NCBI GenBank assembly: GCA_013696785.1 | Contig: JACCXW010000428.1 | Coordinates: forward strand, 1-28,341 | Direction: 5' to 3' | DNA: 28,341 nt | Origin: Geodermatophilaceae bacterium | GTDB lineage: Bacteria; Actinomycetota; Actinomycetes; Mycobacteriales; Geodermatophilaceae | In this document: positions 14,629-21,626 of the stretch, in pieces | Layout: every line of letters begins with the position of its first letter | Numbering within the stretch: position 1 is the first letter of the stretch | Made by a program: the position numbers and the translations under genes | The notes under the pieces: model-generated | Seen by the model: the letters and a program-made list of their open reading frames with translations, nothing else | Told to the model about the DNA's origin: nothing | Database searches by the model: none

Positions 14629-16034
14629 CTCAGGGTGTGGTACGCGGAGTCGAGGATGAGTACGACGAGTGAGGTGAGGTAGTGCTCCGTCGCCTCCGGG
14701 TCGTACGGCTCGCTGGCGGTCATGCCGGCGTAGCCGAGTACTGCCCCGCGATGTGCGGCGGTGAACACCTGACCGGTGAGCGCGACGCACAGCCGATCGA
14801 CCATGGCTCCGGCGGTCGCCGGGGTCGGGCCGGCCAGCAGCTGGTCCAGCGGTGGATAGAAGAGTGGGCCGGCGCTCGCCGTGCTCAGGGCGTGGTGCAG
14901 GTTCCACCGCTTGAGCGTGCCGGACACCGACTCCCATGCCGCGGTGGTGTCCGGGTAGCCGGTCGGGGGCAGCGACCCGAACGGCGTCATCCCCAGTCCG
15001 CCGACGCGCTTGAGCATCGCCTTGATCTCGCTCATGCCGTTGTCCGGCAGCGCCTCGATGCCCAGCGCGCGCATCGACGCCGCGTAGTGCTCGATCGGCC
15101 GCTTGCGTTTCAGCCCCACCGAGGCCGCGAACTCGGCGGAGTTGAACAGGGCCAGGAGCCACGGAACGATCGCGGTACCGGAGTCGAGGTAGACGTCGGC
15201 CAGCATGGAGACCAGCGACGCCGGGGGATTGTCGGAGACAAATCGGATGGCGAGCTTGCGCGAGAGGTGGGTTGCCGTCTTCGGGTGCCTCGCCAGATAC
15301 CGCAGGTCGTCATCGCCGACCGCCATGCCGCCGGAGGCGCTGGCATTCGACGCGGACCAGCCAAGCACCTGCACCTGCCCGGTGTAGTGCAGATTCTTGT
15401 CGTAGAAGAAGAAGCCGTCGTCGTCGATCGTCCGCCCGGTCAGTGTGAGGGCGCTGTTCCAGACATCGGTCTGGGTGAAGCCGCTGTCGAGCCCGACGGT
15501 GTGCAGCTCCAGCAGCTCGCGGCCGTAGTTCTCGTTCGGATTGTCCAGCTCGGAGCGGAAGTTTCCGAGATAGAACATCATCGGAGCGCTCTTGCCGTCT
15601 GCCAGCAGGAGGTCCTCGAACCTGCCGAGGGCGTTGGCCCGCATGACGGTGCGGTCCTCCAGTGCCTTGGTCGCGTACGTGGAGTGGCTGGGTGTCGCGT
15701 TGAAGTGGTTGTTCCAGAACTCGACCATGAGTTCGAACAGCTGGCGCCGGCTCCACAGCTGGCGAGCCAGCGTGGCATCGATCAGCTGAGAGGTGGCATC
15801 GCGCCGCTTCTGGTCCGGCAGCGCCCGCAGTTCGGCCTCCGATGCGGAAAGCAGCGGGTAGTAGCCGAGAATCTGGTTCATCCCCGAGTCGGAGACGCGT
15901 TCTGGATGCAGCTGGTCGTCCAGCCAACCGGCTCGTCCTCGGCTCCGGGCTTCGGCGACCAGATCGGCCGTCACGCCGTAGGTGGCTCGCCGTAATAGGT
16001 GCAGCACGGGATCCGCGCTGAGAATCGAAGCCAC
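14625..16034 (-). CDS. DUF1800 family protein
   Basis: A 469-residue protein starting at GTG 16034, with AAAGGG about 9 nt upstream. Typical DUF1800 segments are present: HLLRRATYGVT at the N-terminus, LMVEFWNNHFNATPSHSTYATKA, NYGRELLELHTVG, NSALTLTGRTID, RHPKTATHLSRKLAIRFVSD and YPDTTAAWES. No signal peptide is evident in the first residues, unlike its Tat-exported partner, so co-export by piggy-back or a cytoplasmic role are both possible. Function is unknown. It is the first gene of an operon with DUF1501 and the PIG-V-like glycosyltransferase. Confidence 0.92.
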   Translation of the reverse strand: MASILSADPVLHLLRRATYGVTADLVAEARSRGRAGWLDDQLHPERVSDSGMNQILGYYPLLSASEAELRALPDQKRRDATSQLIDATLARQLWSRRQLFELMVEFWNNHFNATPSHSTYATKALEDRTVMRANALGRFEDLLLADGKSAPMMFYLGNFRSELDNPNENYGRELLELHTVGLDSGFTQTDVWNSALTLTGRTIDDDGFFFYDKNLHYTGQVQVLGWSASNASASGGMAVGDDDLRYLARHPKTATHLSRKLAIRFVSDNPPASLVSMLADVYLDSGTAIVPWLLALFNSAEFAASVGLKRKRPIEHYAASMRALGIEALPDNGMSEIKAMLKRVGGLGMTPFGSLPPTGYPDTTAAWESVSGTLKRWNLHHALSTASAGPLFYPPLDQLLAGPTPATAGAMVDRLCVALTGQVFTAAHRGAVLGYAGMTASEPYDPEATEHYLTSLVVLILDSAYHTLR

Positions 16035-16115
16035 GGAAATGCACCCTTTGTTCCGGCTTGGGAAGGTCTTCGCTATGGACCGTACCCGGTTCTGCTACGG
16101 GGTGTACAGAGATCG

Positions 16116-17663
16116 TTACTCTCCGTATCGAAATGTCTGCCGGACATAGCAATCCGGTCGCACCGTGAAGACGCAGGCAGCCGTTCCCAGCCGTTCCCCG
16201 ACCCGGCCCTGAACGTCGCGGACGACCGCATGCTCGCCGGAGGGAACGGTGTCCTCGGCGGCAATCACCTGCACCGTTCGGACCAGCGCCACGCGTCTGC
16301 CGACAGCGGGAGCGGGAGCGGGAGCGCACCACACGTGCAGGCGGAGCTCGTCGGGGCCACTGAGTTCGCGCAACCGGCGGGCCCCTGTGCCTCGCACCGG
16401 CTCCACCGGTGCGTCGGGGAGCATCCGCCCGGCGAACTCGTCGCTGCCGGAAACGGGGTAGACGGTCGGCACGGCCAGCCGGCCGGAGTTCACCTTGGCC
16501 CGCGCCTCGAGATCCTCGACGCTGGCGATCAGGATCGCGTCCCTGTCGCGTCGCTCGGCCTCGGTTTCCGGAACCATGAACCGCATCGTCGCGTCGGTGA
16601 CGGCGAGATTCTCGCGAGCCGCGAACTCGCGTTCGGCGGCGTAGCCGTCCAGAAGGTCGGCGTGGCCGTCCGTGTCATCGACGGCGTGCCCGTCGGGTGA
16701 ATCGCCGGGCGTACCCAGCCGGTCGAGGGCGGCGGCCAGTCGCCACGCCAGGTTCATCGCGTCCGCGACACCCGAATTCATGCCGCGAGCTCCGAACGGG
16801 CTCATCAGGTGAGCCGCATCACCGGCCAGCAGAACGCGACGCTGCCGGAACCGGGCGGCCATCCGCTGATGGAAGCGGTACAGCGTGACCCACACCGGCT
16901 CGTACGCCGCCGTACCGACGATCTTCCGGATCCGCTCGTCGAGGCGCCCGCTCGCCCGCTCCACCGCAAGGTCGAACTCAGGTGGTACCTGCCAGTCGAT
17001 CCGCCACACGTCGTCCGGCTGCGGATGGATCAGGACGGTCCGCCCCGGGTTCCACGGCGGATCGAACCAGAACCGGCGTTCGGCCGGGAACGGGAGCCTC
17101 GCTCGGATATCTGCGATCAGGAACTGGTCGTCGTGGCTGTGCCCGGGGAAGTCGATCCCACACAGCCGACGCACGACCGACCGCGCGCCGTCCGCTCCGA
17201 CGGCGTAGGCAGCGGTGGTGACGACATCGTCGGTGCCGGATCTGCTGGTCAACCGCACCTCGTCGTCATCTTGTTCCAGCGCCGTCAACGAGTGCCCCCA
17301 GTGGACGGTCACGAGCGGTTCCCGCTCCACGGCGTCGACCAGCAACCGCTCGACATCTGTCTGGCTGATGTTCACGAACGGCGGAAAGAACTCGTCGGTG
17401 GCCGGCAGCTGCGTCTGGAACAGCTCCGTCTCGCGGAAGTACGTTCTCGCCAGCTGCCAACCAACACCTCGTTCGGCTACCTGCCGGCCTAGTCCAAGAA
17501 GGTCCCAGCTCTCGAGCGTCTCCCGCTGCATGCACAGCGCCTTGGAACCCTCGCCCCGCAGCCGCTCCGAGCGTTCCAGCACCGTCACCGGTACGCCGAA
17601 CTGCGCCAGCCGCAACCCAAGGGTGAGCCCGACCGGCCCGGCCCCGACGACCGCGATGCTCAT
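16116..17663 (-). CDS. FAD-dependent monooxygenase (class A aromatic hydroxylase fold)
   Basis: A 515-residue flavoprotein. The FAD dinucleotide motif is VVGAGPVG (residues 5-12), the DG motif GADGARSVVRR (Asp 158), and the second FAD motif LLAGDAAHLMSPFGARGMNSG (Asp 282). A C-terminal thioredoxin-like region follows, as in 3-hydroxyphenylpropionate and resorcinol hydroxylases. It would use NAD(P)H and O2 to hydroxylate an aromatic or related ring. The ATG at 17663 has a GGAGG site 4 nt upstream. It follows the MBL-fold gene by 31 nt in the same operon. Two small low-complexity expansions are visible: three DG(H/Y)A units at about nt 16640-16700 and an Ala-Pro run encoded by a 6-bp tandem repeat at 16305. 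Substrate unknown. Confidence 0.9.
   Translation of the reverse strand: MSIAVVGAGPVGLTLGLRLAQFGVPVTVLERSERLRGEGSKALCMQRETLESWDLLGLGRQVAERGVGWQLARTYFRETELFQTQLPATDEFFPPFVNISQTDVERLLVDAVEREPLVTVHWGHSLTALEQDDDEVRLTSRSGTDDVVTTAAYAVGADGARSVVRRLCGIDFPGHSHDDQFLIADIRARLPFPAERRFWFDPPWNPGRTVLIHPQPDDVWRIDWQVPPEFDLAVERASGRLDERIRKIVGTAAYEPVWVTLYRFHQRMAARFRQRRVLLAGDAAHLMSPFGARGMNSGVADAMNLAWRLAAALDRLGTPGDSPDGHAVDDTDGHADLLDGYAAEREFAARENLAVTDATMRFMVPETEAERRDRDAILIASVEDLEARAKVNSGRLAVPTVYPVSGSDEFAGRMLPDAPVEPVRGTGARRLRELSGPDELRLHVWCAPAPAPAVGRRVALVRTVQVIAAEDTVPSGEHAVVRDVQGRVGERLGTAACVFTVRPDCYVRQTFRYGE
16305..16326. repeat. Tandem 6-bp repeat (AGCGGG, about 3.6 units)
   Basis: The AGCGGG unit is repeated in the C-terminal region of the FAD monooxygenase and is read on the minus strand as an Ala-Pro run before VGRR. 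Unit-length changes would keep the frame. Confidence 0.75.
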
Positions 17664-17694
17664 GACGCCTCCGCGGCGACAAGTGCGGCGGTAC

Positions 17695-18648
17695 TCACGA
17701 CTGCAGCTGCGCCCAGACCTCACGGTCTCGCTGGGCCGTCCAGATCCGGGGTCGCTCGATACCGGAAAGCTCGTCCCATAGCCGGGAGACGTTGAACGGC
17801 ATGCAGTGCTCGAAGATCGGCCAGGCTCCATAGGCCGGTTCCAGCGCGGCGTGTGCGGCGTCGAAGGCGTCCTTGAGCCGCCCGCCACCGGCCAGGACGG
17901 GCTCGACCTGGGCCCTCATGGTCTGCAAAAATCCTCGGGTCTGGTCGATGCCGGAGCGCACTTCATCGGCGCCGCGCATGACCCGGCCACGGCCGCCGAC
18001 CATCGTCTGAGCACCCAGGGCAGCCACACCGTCCAATGTGGAAGACATCCAGTCCAGATGGATCGCATCGCCGGTGTAGAGCGCCGCTTCGCCTTCCACC
18101 AGGTCGCCGGCGAAGCAGATGCGCTCGTCGGGCAGCCACACGACGATGTCGCCCTCCGTGTGCCCGCGGCCCAGATGAATCAGCTCCACCACCCGCCCAC
18201 CGAGATCGATCGTCATCCGGTCGTTGAATGTCTCGGTGGGCATCGTGAGGCCGGGGATGGTCTCCGCGCCGGTGAACAGCCGCGGCATCCGGCCTGCCTG
18301 GGACTCCCAGTCCTGCTGTCCCCGCTCCATGATCAGGTCGAGCGTGGTCTGCGAGCTGATGATCCGTTCGGCTCCGAAGGCGGCAGCACCCAGCGCGCGA
18401 ACGGCGTGGTAGTGCGTCAGAACGAGATCACGGATCGGTGCGCTGGTCCTAGTGCGCAGCTCGTCGATCCACTTCTGGGCCATGTACGGCGTTGCCCGGG
18501 CCTCGACGCACAGAACGGCGTCACTGCCGACCACGGCTCCGACGTTCGGATCTCCCTCCGCGGTATAGGCGAAGACCCCGTCGGCAAGTTCCTCCAGCGA
18601 GGCGGACTTCTCGCTCAGATCCGCCGACGACGCGAACGGTTTGGTCAT
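17695..18648 (-). CDS. MBL-fold hydrolase-like protein with incomplete metal site
   Basis: A 317-residue metallo-beta-lactamase-fold protein. The strand and loop that normally read HxHxDH read THYHAVR here: His 79 and His 81 are kept, but Asp and His of the second metal site are replaced by Val 83 and Arg 84. Later ligands are present: GRGHTEGD (His 163) and CFAGDLV (Asp 182). HCMPFNVSRLWDE near the C-terminus is a possible further ligand. It could bind a single metal or have a non-classical role. The ATG at 18648 has GGAGG 7 nt upstream and overlaps the hydrolase stop (ATGA). It is the second gene of the hydrolase-MBL-monooxygenase operon. Role in the pathway, perhaps lactone or thioester hydrolysis, is inference. 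Confidence 0.88.
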   Translation of the reverse strand: MTKPFASSADLSEKSASLEELADGVFAYTAEGDPNVGAVVGSDAVLCVEARATPYMAQKWIDELRTRTSAPIRDLVLTHYHAVRALGAAAFGAERIISSQTTLDLIMERGQQDWESQAGRMPRLFTGAETIPGLTMPTETFNDRMTIDLGGRVVELIHLGRGHTEGDIVVWLPDERICFAGDLVEGEAALYTGDAIHLDWMSSTLDGVAALGAQTMVGGRGRVMRGADEVRSGIDQTRGFLQTMRAQVEPVLAGGGRLKDAFDAAHAALEPAYGAWPIFEHCMPFNVSRLWDELSGIERPRIWTAQRDREVWAQLQS

Positions 18649-19643
18649 TCCGCACCTCCGTCTACCGGTCGCAGCCGCCCCCAGCGGGCGTGCTTGTGCG
18701 TATCCGGGTATGTGGCGACGCGCCCCGGCTTCGCATGCCGCTCCGGCTCGGTGTCCCTCTCCTGCTCCGCGCGGCGGACCAGGGCGACGACGGCGTCGAC
18801 GACGGTGTCCCAGAGCGCGCGGGGGATGTCGTGCCCCATCCCCGGCAGGATCATCAGCTCCGCACCCGGGATGGCCGCGGCGGTCTCCCGACCGCCGTCG
18901 GCCCGGATCAGCGGGTCATCTTCGCCGTGCACGACGAGGGTGGGAACGTCCAGCCCGGCAAGCGCCGGGCGGCGGTCGGGTGAGAAGCGGATCGCCGCAA
19001 GCTGCCGGCTCACCCCGACGGCGTCGTTGTTGCGATCCCAGGCGATACCGACCGACTTCTGAATCCACGGCACGTCGCGCGGGTACGCCGGCGATCCGAT
19101 CACCTCGGCGATACCCAGCGAGCGAGCCACCGCGCCCTCGCGCGTGGTCGCCGGCGGCGAGAGCAGTGCCTGCGCCGCGGCGGGACTGGCGCCCCCCACA
19201 TCCATCGTCGGCGTCGACATGATCGACGTCAGGCTGCGGACCCGCTCGGGATGAGCTATCGCCAGGCTCTGCGCGATCATCCCGCCGAGGGAAACCCCCA
19301 GGACGTGCGCGGAGGCCAGCCCGAGCACGTCCAGCAGGCCGGCGGTGTCGTCAGCCATATCCGACAGCAGGTACGGCGCCGCGGCCACCAGCCCCATCAT
19401 GAGCGCCGTCGGATCTATCGGTCCGGCCTCGTTGAGGTGCGTCGACAGCCCGATGTCCCGGTTGTCGAAGACGATCAGCTGCAACCCGCGCTCGACCAGC
19501 ATCTGAAGCAGGTCCGGATTCCACGCCGTGAGCTGTACGCCGAACCCGCAGACCATGAGCAGCGGCGGGTCTGCCTGGTCGCCGTGACGCTCGTAGGCAA
19601 TCTGGATGCCGGTGCCCACGGCGACTGTTTCGGCGGGCTTCAT
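18645..19643 (-). CDS. Alpha/beta hydrolase
   Basis: A 332-residue serine hydrolase fold. The nucleophile elbow is GVSLGG (Ser 118), with a candidate acid in GEDDPL (about 242-243) and catalytic His in GMGHDIP (His 271). The oxyanion-hole region is VCGFGVQLTAW. It resembles the group that includes aclacinomycin methylesterase-like and ring-cleavage-product hydrolases. About 40 charged residues trail the fold (QERDTEPERHAKPGRV onward). The ATG at 19643 has GGAGGA about 8 nt upstream. It is the first gene of the leftward operon; its start lies 44 bp from the divergent TetR gene, with a perfect palindrome between. Probably an esterase or C-C bond hydrolase in a catabolic route. Confidence 0.88.
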   Translation of the reverse strand: MKPAETVAVGTGIQIAYERHGDQADPPLLMVCGFGVQLTAWNPDLLQMLVERGLQLIVFDNRDIGLSTHLNEAGPIDPTALMMGLVAAAPYLLSDMADDTAGLLDVLGLASAHVLGVSLGGMIAQSLAIAHPERVRSLTSIMSTPTMDVGGASPAAAQALLSPPATTREGAVARSLGIAEVIGSPAYPRDVPWIQKSVGIAWDRNNDAVGVSRQLAAIRFSPDRRPALAGLDVPTLVVHGEDDPLIRADGGRETAAAIPGAELMILPGMGHDIPRALWDTVVDAVVALVRRAEQERDTEPERHAKPGRVATYPDTHKHARWGRLRPVDGGAE

Positions 19644-19662
19644 CTGGCATTCCTCCGATAGC

Positions 19663-19678
19663 TTGACATCGATGTCAA
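19663..19678. promoter_or_regulatory. Perfect 16-bp palindrome, probable TetR operator
   Basis: TTGACATCGATGTCAA is fully self-complementary. It occupies most of the 44-bp gap between the alpha/beta hydrolase and TetR starts. Its position suits a repressor controlling both directions, including autoregulation. The AT-rich TATCAT just to the right (19679-19684) could be the -10 of a near-leaderless tetR transcript. Confidence 0.7.
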
Positions 19679-19687
19679 TATCATGTT

Positions 19688-20347
19688 GTGACGGGCGAGC
19701 GTGCGGTGCTGCCGGCGAACACACGCCGTGGCCGCGGCACCAAGCAAGGTCTGCTCGGCGCCGCTCGCACCGTCTTCGAGCGCGATGGATACCTGGAGGC
19801 AAGGATCACCGACATCGCCACCGAGGCAGGTGTGGCGCACGGAACGTTCTATGCCCATTTCCGCAGTAAACCGGAGATCTTCCTCGCCGTCATGGCCGAC
19901 CTCTGGTTGCGGCTCGTCGTACCTGCTCCCGCCGAGGACGGCGGCCTGGCGCCATATGACCGGGTCCTCGCCAGCAACAGCCACTTTCTCAGCGGATATC
20001 GGGACAACGCACGCCTGTTCGCCGTCGTCGAGCAGGAGACAACGACCATCGAGAACATCCAGGCACTGCGGCTGCAGATTCACGTGGACAACGCCACCCG
20101 TGTCGCCCGTGCGATCCGCCGGTGGCAGCGAGCCGGCATCGCCGCGCCGGATGTCGTCGCGGGTGACGCGGCCACGGCGTTGATCGCCATGGCTGGGCGC
20201 TCGGCGTACTACTGGTACGTCGTCGAGGGACGTCGTACGACCCGACCGGAAGCGGAGACACTGACCCGGCTGTGGCTGCGCGGACTGGGCATCGCCGTAC
20301 CGGACAAGACGAACCGTCGGCGCAACCGACAGACAGAAGGAGTGTGA
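19688..20347 (+). CDS. TetR/AcrR family transcriptional regulator
   Basis: A 219-residue repressor. The N-terminal DNA-binding domain (about 18-66) carries the TetR pattern: LLGAARTVFERDGYLEARITDI, then AGVAHGTFYAHFRSKPEIF. The C-terminal ligand domain is helical. It starts at GTG 19688, with no Shine-Dalgarno sequence and an AT-rich -10-like TATCAT a few bases upstream, so a leaderless or very short leader is likely. It is divergent from the hydrolase-MBL-monooxygenase operon and followed after 7 nt by the acyl-CoA dehydrogenase gene. It probably represses both operons through the palindrome at 19663 and is released by a pathway intermediate, possibly an acyl-CoA. The ligand is inferred. Confidence 0.92.
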   Translation: MTGERAVLPANTRRGRGTKQGLLGAARTVFERDGYLEARITDIATEAGVAHGTFYAHFRSKPEIFLAVMADLWLRLVVPAPAEDGGLAPYDRVLASNSHFLSGYRDNARLFAVVEQETTTIENIQALRLQIHVDNATRVARAIRRWQRAGIAAPDVVAGDAATALIAMAGRSAYYWYVVEGRRTTRPEAETLTRLWLRGLGIAVPDKTNRRRNRQTEGV

Positions 20348-20360
20348 GTCCACAGTGGAC
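20348..20360. repeat. Iterated palindrome GTCCACWGTGGAC, copy 3
   Basis: This copy lies across the start of the acyl-CoA dehydrogenase gene; its GTG start (20355) is part of the right arm. Palindromy extends to 15 bases (20347-20361). Two other copies lie in moaD and modC. Confidence 0.7.
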
Positions 20361-21557
20361 TTCGAGATGAGCCACAAGGGCCGCGACTACGTCGACCGCA
20401 TGTGGGCCTTCATGCACGAACACGTGCTGCCCGCGGAGCAGGAGTACCAGGAGTTCCGGGCTGCGCGCGGCCACGACAACCACGACCTGCCGCCAGTTGT
20501 GGAGAAGCTCAAGAGTGAGGCCCGCTCCCGTGGTCTCTGGAACCTCTTCCTGCCCGACGTCGCCGGTCTGTCGAACCTGGAGTACGCCGGGGTCGCCGAG
20601 GTGACCGGCTGGGCGCCACGGCTGGCACCGGAGACGATCAACTGCCAGGCGCCGGACACCGGGAACATGGAGGTGCTGCACATGTTCGGCACCCCGGCGC
20701 AGAAGCAGGAGTGGCTCGAACCGCTCCTCGACGGCCGGATCCGGTCGGCGTTCGCGATGACCGAGCCGGCGGTGGCCTCCTCCGACGCCCGCAACATCGC
20801 CACCTCCATCGTCCGTGATGGCGACGACTATGTGATCAACGGTCACAAGTGGTGGATCAGCGGCACCGCCGATCCGCGCTGCGCGATCTTCATCGTCATG
20901 GGCAAGACCGATCCCGACGGCCCGCCGCACCGCCAGCAGTCGATGATCCTGGTTCCCCGGGACACCTCCGGCGTCGAGGTGCTCCGGCACCTCCCGACGT
21001 TCGGATACCAGGATCAGCACGGCCACTCCGAGATCCGGTTCACCGATGTCCGGGTCCCGGCGGCGAACCTGGTCGCGCAGGAGGGTGACGGCTTCATGAT
21101 CGCCCAGGCCCGGCTCGGACCCGGTCGGATCCACCACTGCATGCGTTTGATCGGGATGGCCGAGAGGTCGTTGTCCCTCATGAGCCAACGCGCCCTGTCC
21201 CGTACGGCGTTCGGACGGCCGCTGGCCGAGCAGGGTGTGGTCCGCGAGCAGATCGCGCTGTCGCGGATCGAGATCGACCAGGCCCGGCTGCTCGTCTATA
21301 AGACAGCCGATCTCATCGACAAGCACGGCGCCAAGGGGGCACGAGGTGAGATCGCTGCGATCAAGGTGGTCGCCCCGCGGATGGCGTGCACCGTCATTGA
21401 TCGGGCGATCCAGGTGCACGGCGCAGCCGGGATGAGCGACGACGTGCCGCTCGCGGAGTTCTATGTCTGGGCGCGTGCGTTGCGGCTGGCAGACGGCCCG
21501 GACGAGGTGCACCTGCGGTCGGTGGCCCGCGAAGAACTCGGCAAGCACACCCCATGA
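20355..21557 (+). CDS. Acyl-CoA dehydrogenase, ACAD10/11-like
   Basis: A 400-residue flavoprotein. FAMTEPAVASSDARNI is typical of the ACAD10/11 branch. INGHKWWISG, a substrate/FAD region (AQARLGPGRIHHCMR) and IQVHGAAGMSDDVPLAEFY are also present. Where classical enzymes carry the catalytic Glu in a YEGT-like motif, this protein has ADGPDEVH with Asp near residue 380, as expected in this branch. It would introduce the first double bond into an acyl-CoA, perhaps hydroxy- or branched-chain, passing electrons to ETF. GTG 20355 is preferred, with AAGGAG 12 nt upstream; ATG 20367 is an alternative. It is cotranscribed with tetR and shares the palindrome-controlled divergent promoter region. Confidence 0.92.
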   Translation: MDFEMSHKGRDYVDRMWAFMHEHVLPAEQEYQEFRAARGHDNHDLPPVVEKLKSEARSRGLWNLFLPDVAGLSNLEYAGVAEVTGWAPRLAPETINCQAPDTGNMEVLHMFGTPAQKQEWLEPLLDGRIRSAFAMTEPAVASSDARNIATSIVRDGDDYVINGHKWWISGTADPRCAIFIVMGKTDPDGPPHRQQSMILVPRDTSGVEVLRHLPTFGYQDQHGHSEIRFTDVRVPAANLVAQEGDGFMIAQARLGPGRIHHCMRLIGMAERSLSLMSQRALSRTAFGRPLAEQGVVREQIALSRIEIDQARLLVYKTADLIDKHGAKGARGEIAAIKVVAPRMACTVIDRAIQVHGAAGMSDDVPLAEFYVWARALRLADGPDEVHLRSVAREELGKHTP

Positions 21558-21593
21558 CCGCAGCGGCGGTGGCAGCCCGCTTCGGGGCGTGCC

Positions 21594-21599
21594 TATGAT
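21594..21599 (+). promoter_or_regulatory. Predicted -10 element of the receptor-like kinase gene
   Basis: TATGAT fits TANNNT and lies 28 nt before the GTG at 21627, in the 69-bp gap after the acyl-CoA dehydrogenase gene. A -35 element is not evident. Confidence 0.4.
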
Positions 21600-21626
21600 C
21601 ACGGCCTAGATCCTCGGGGAGGCAGC

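Noticed and set aside
13291..15995. Plus-strand open frames at 13291-14682 and 14682-15995
   Set aside because: They are antisense shadows of DUF1501 and DUF1800, with charged low-complexity translations and no motifs.
19663..19668. TTGACA as a -35 promoter box for tetR
   Set aside because: The nearest -10-like hexamer (TATCAT, 19679) is only 10 nt away, too close for a sigma-70 promoter. The TTGACA is better explained as one arm of the palindrome.
17806..21602. Long open frames at 17806-19062 (+) and 19989-21602 (-)
   Set aside because: They oppose the MBL/hydrolase and TetR/acyl-CoA dehydrogenase genes, whose catalytic and HTH motifs are unmistakable.
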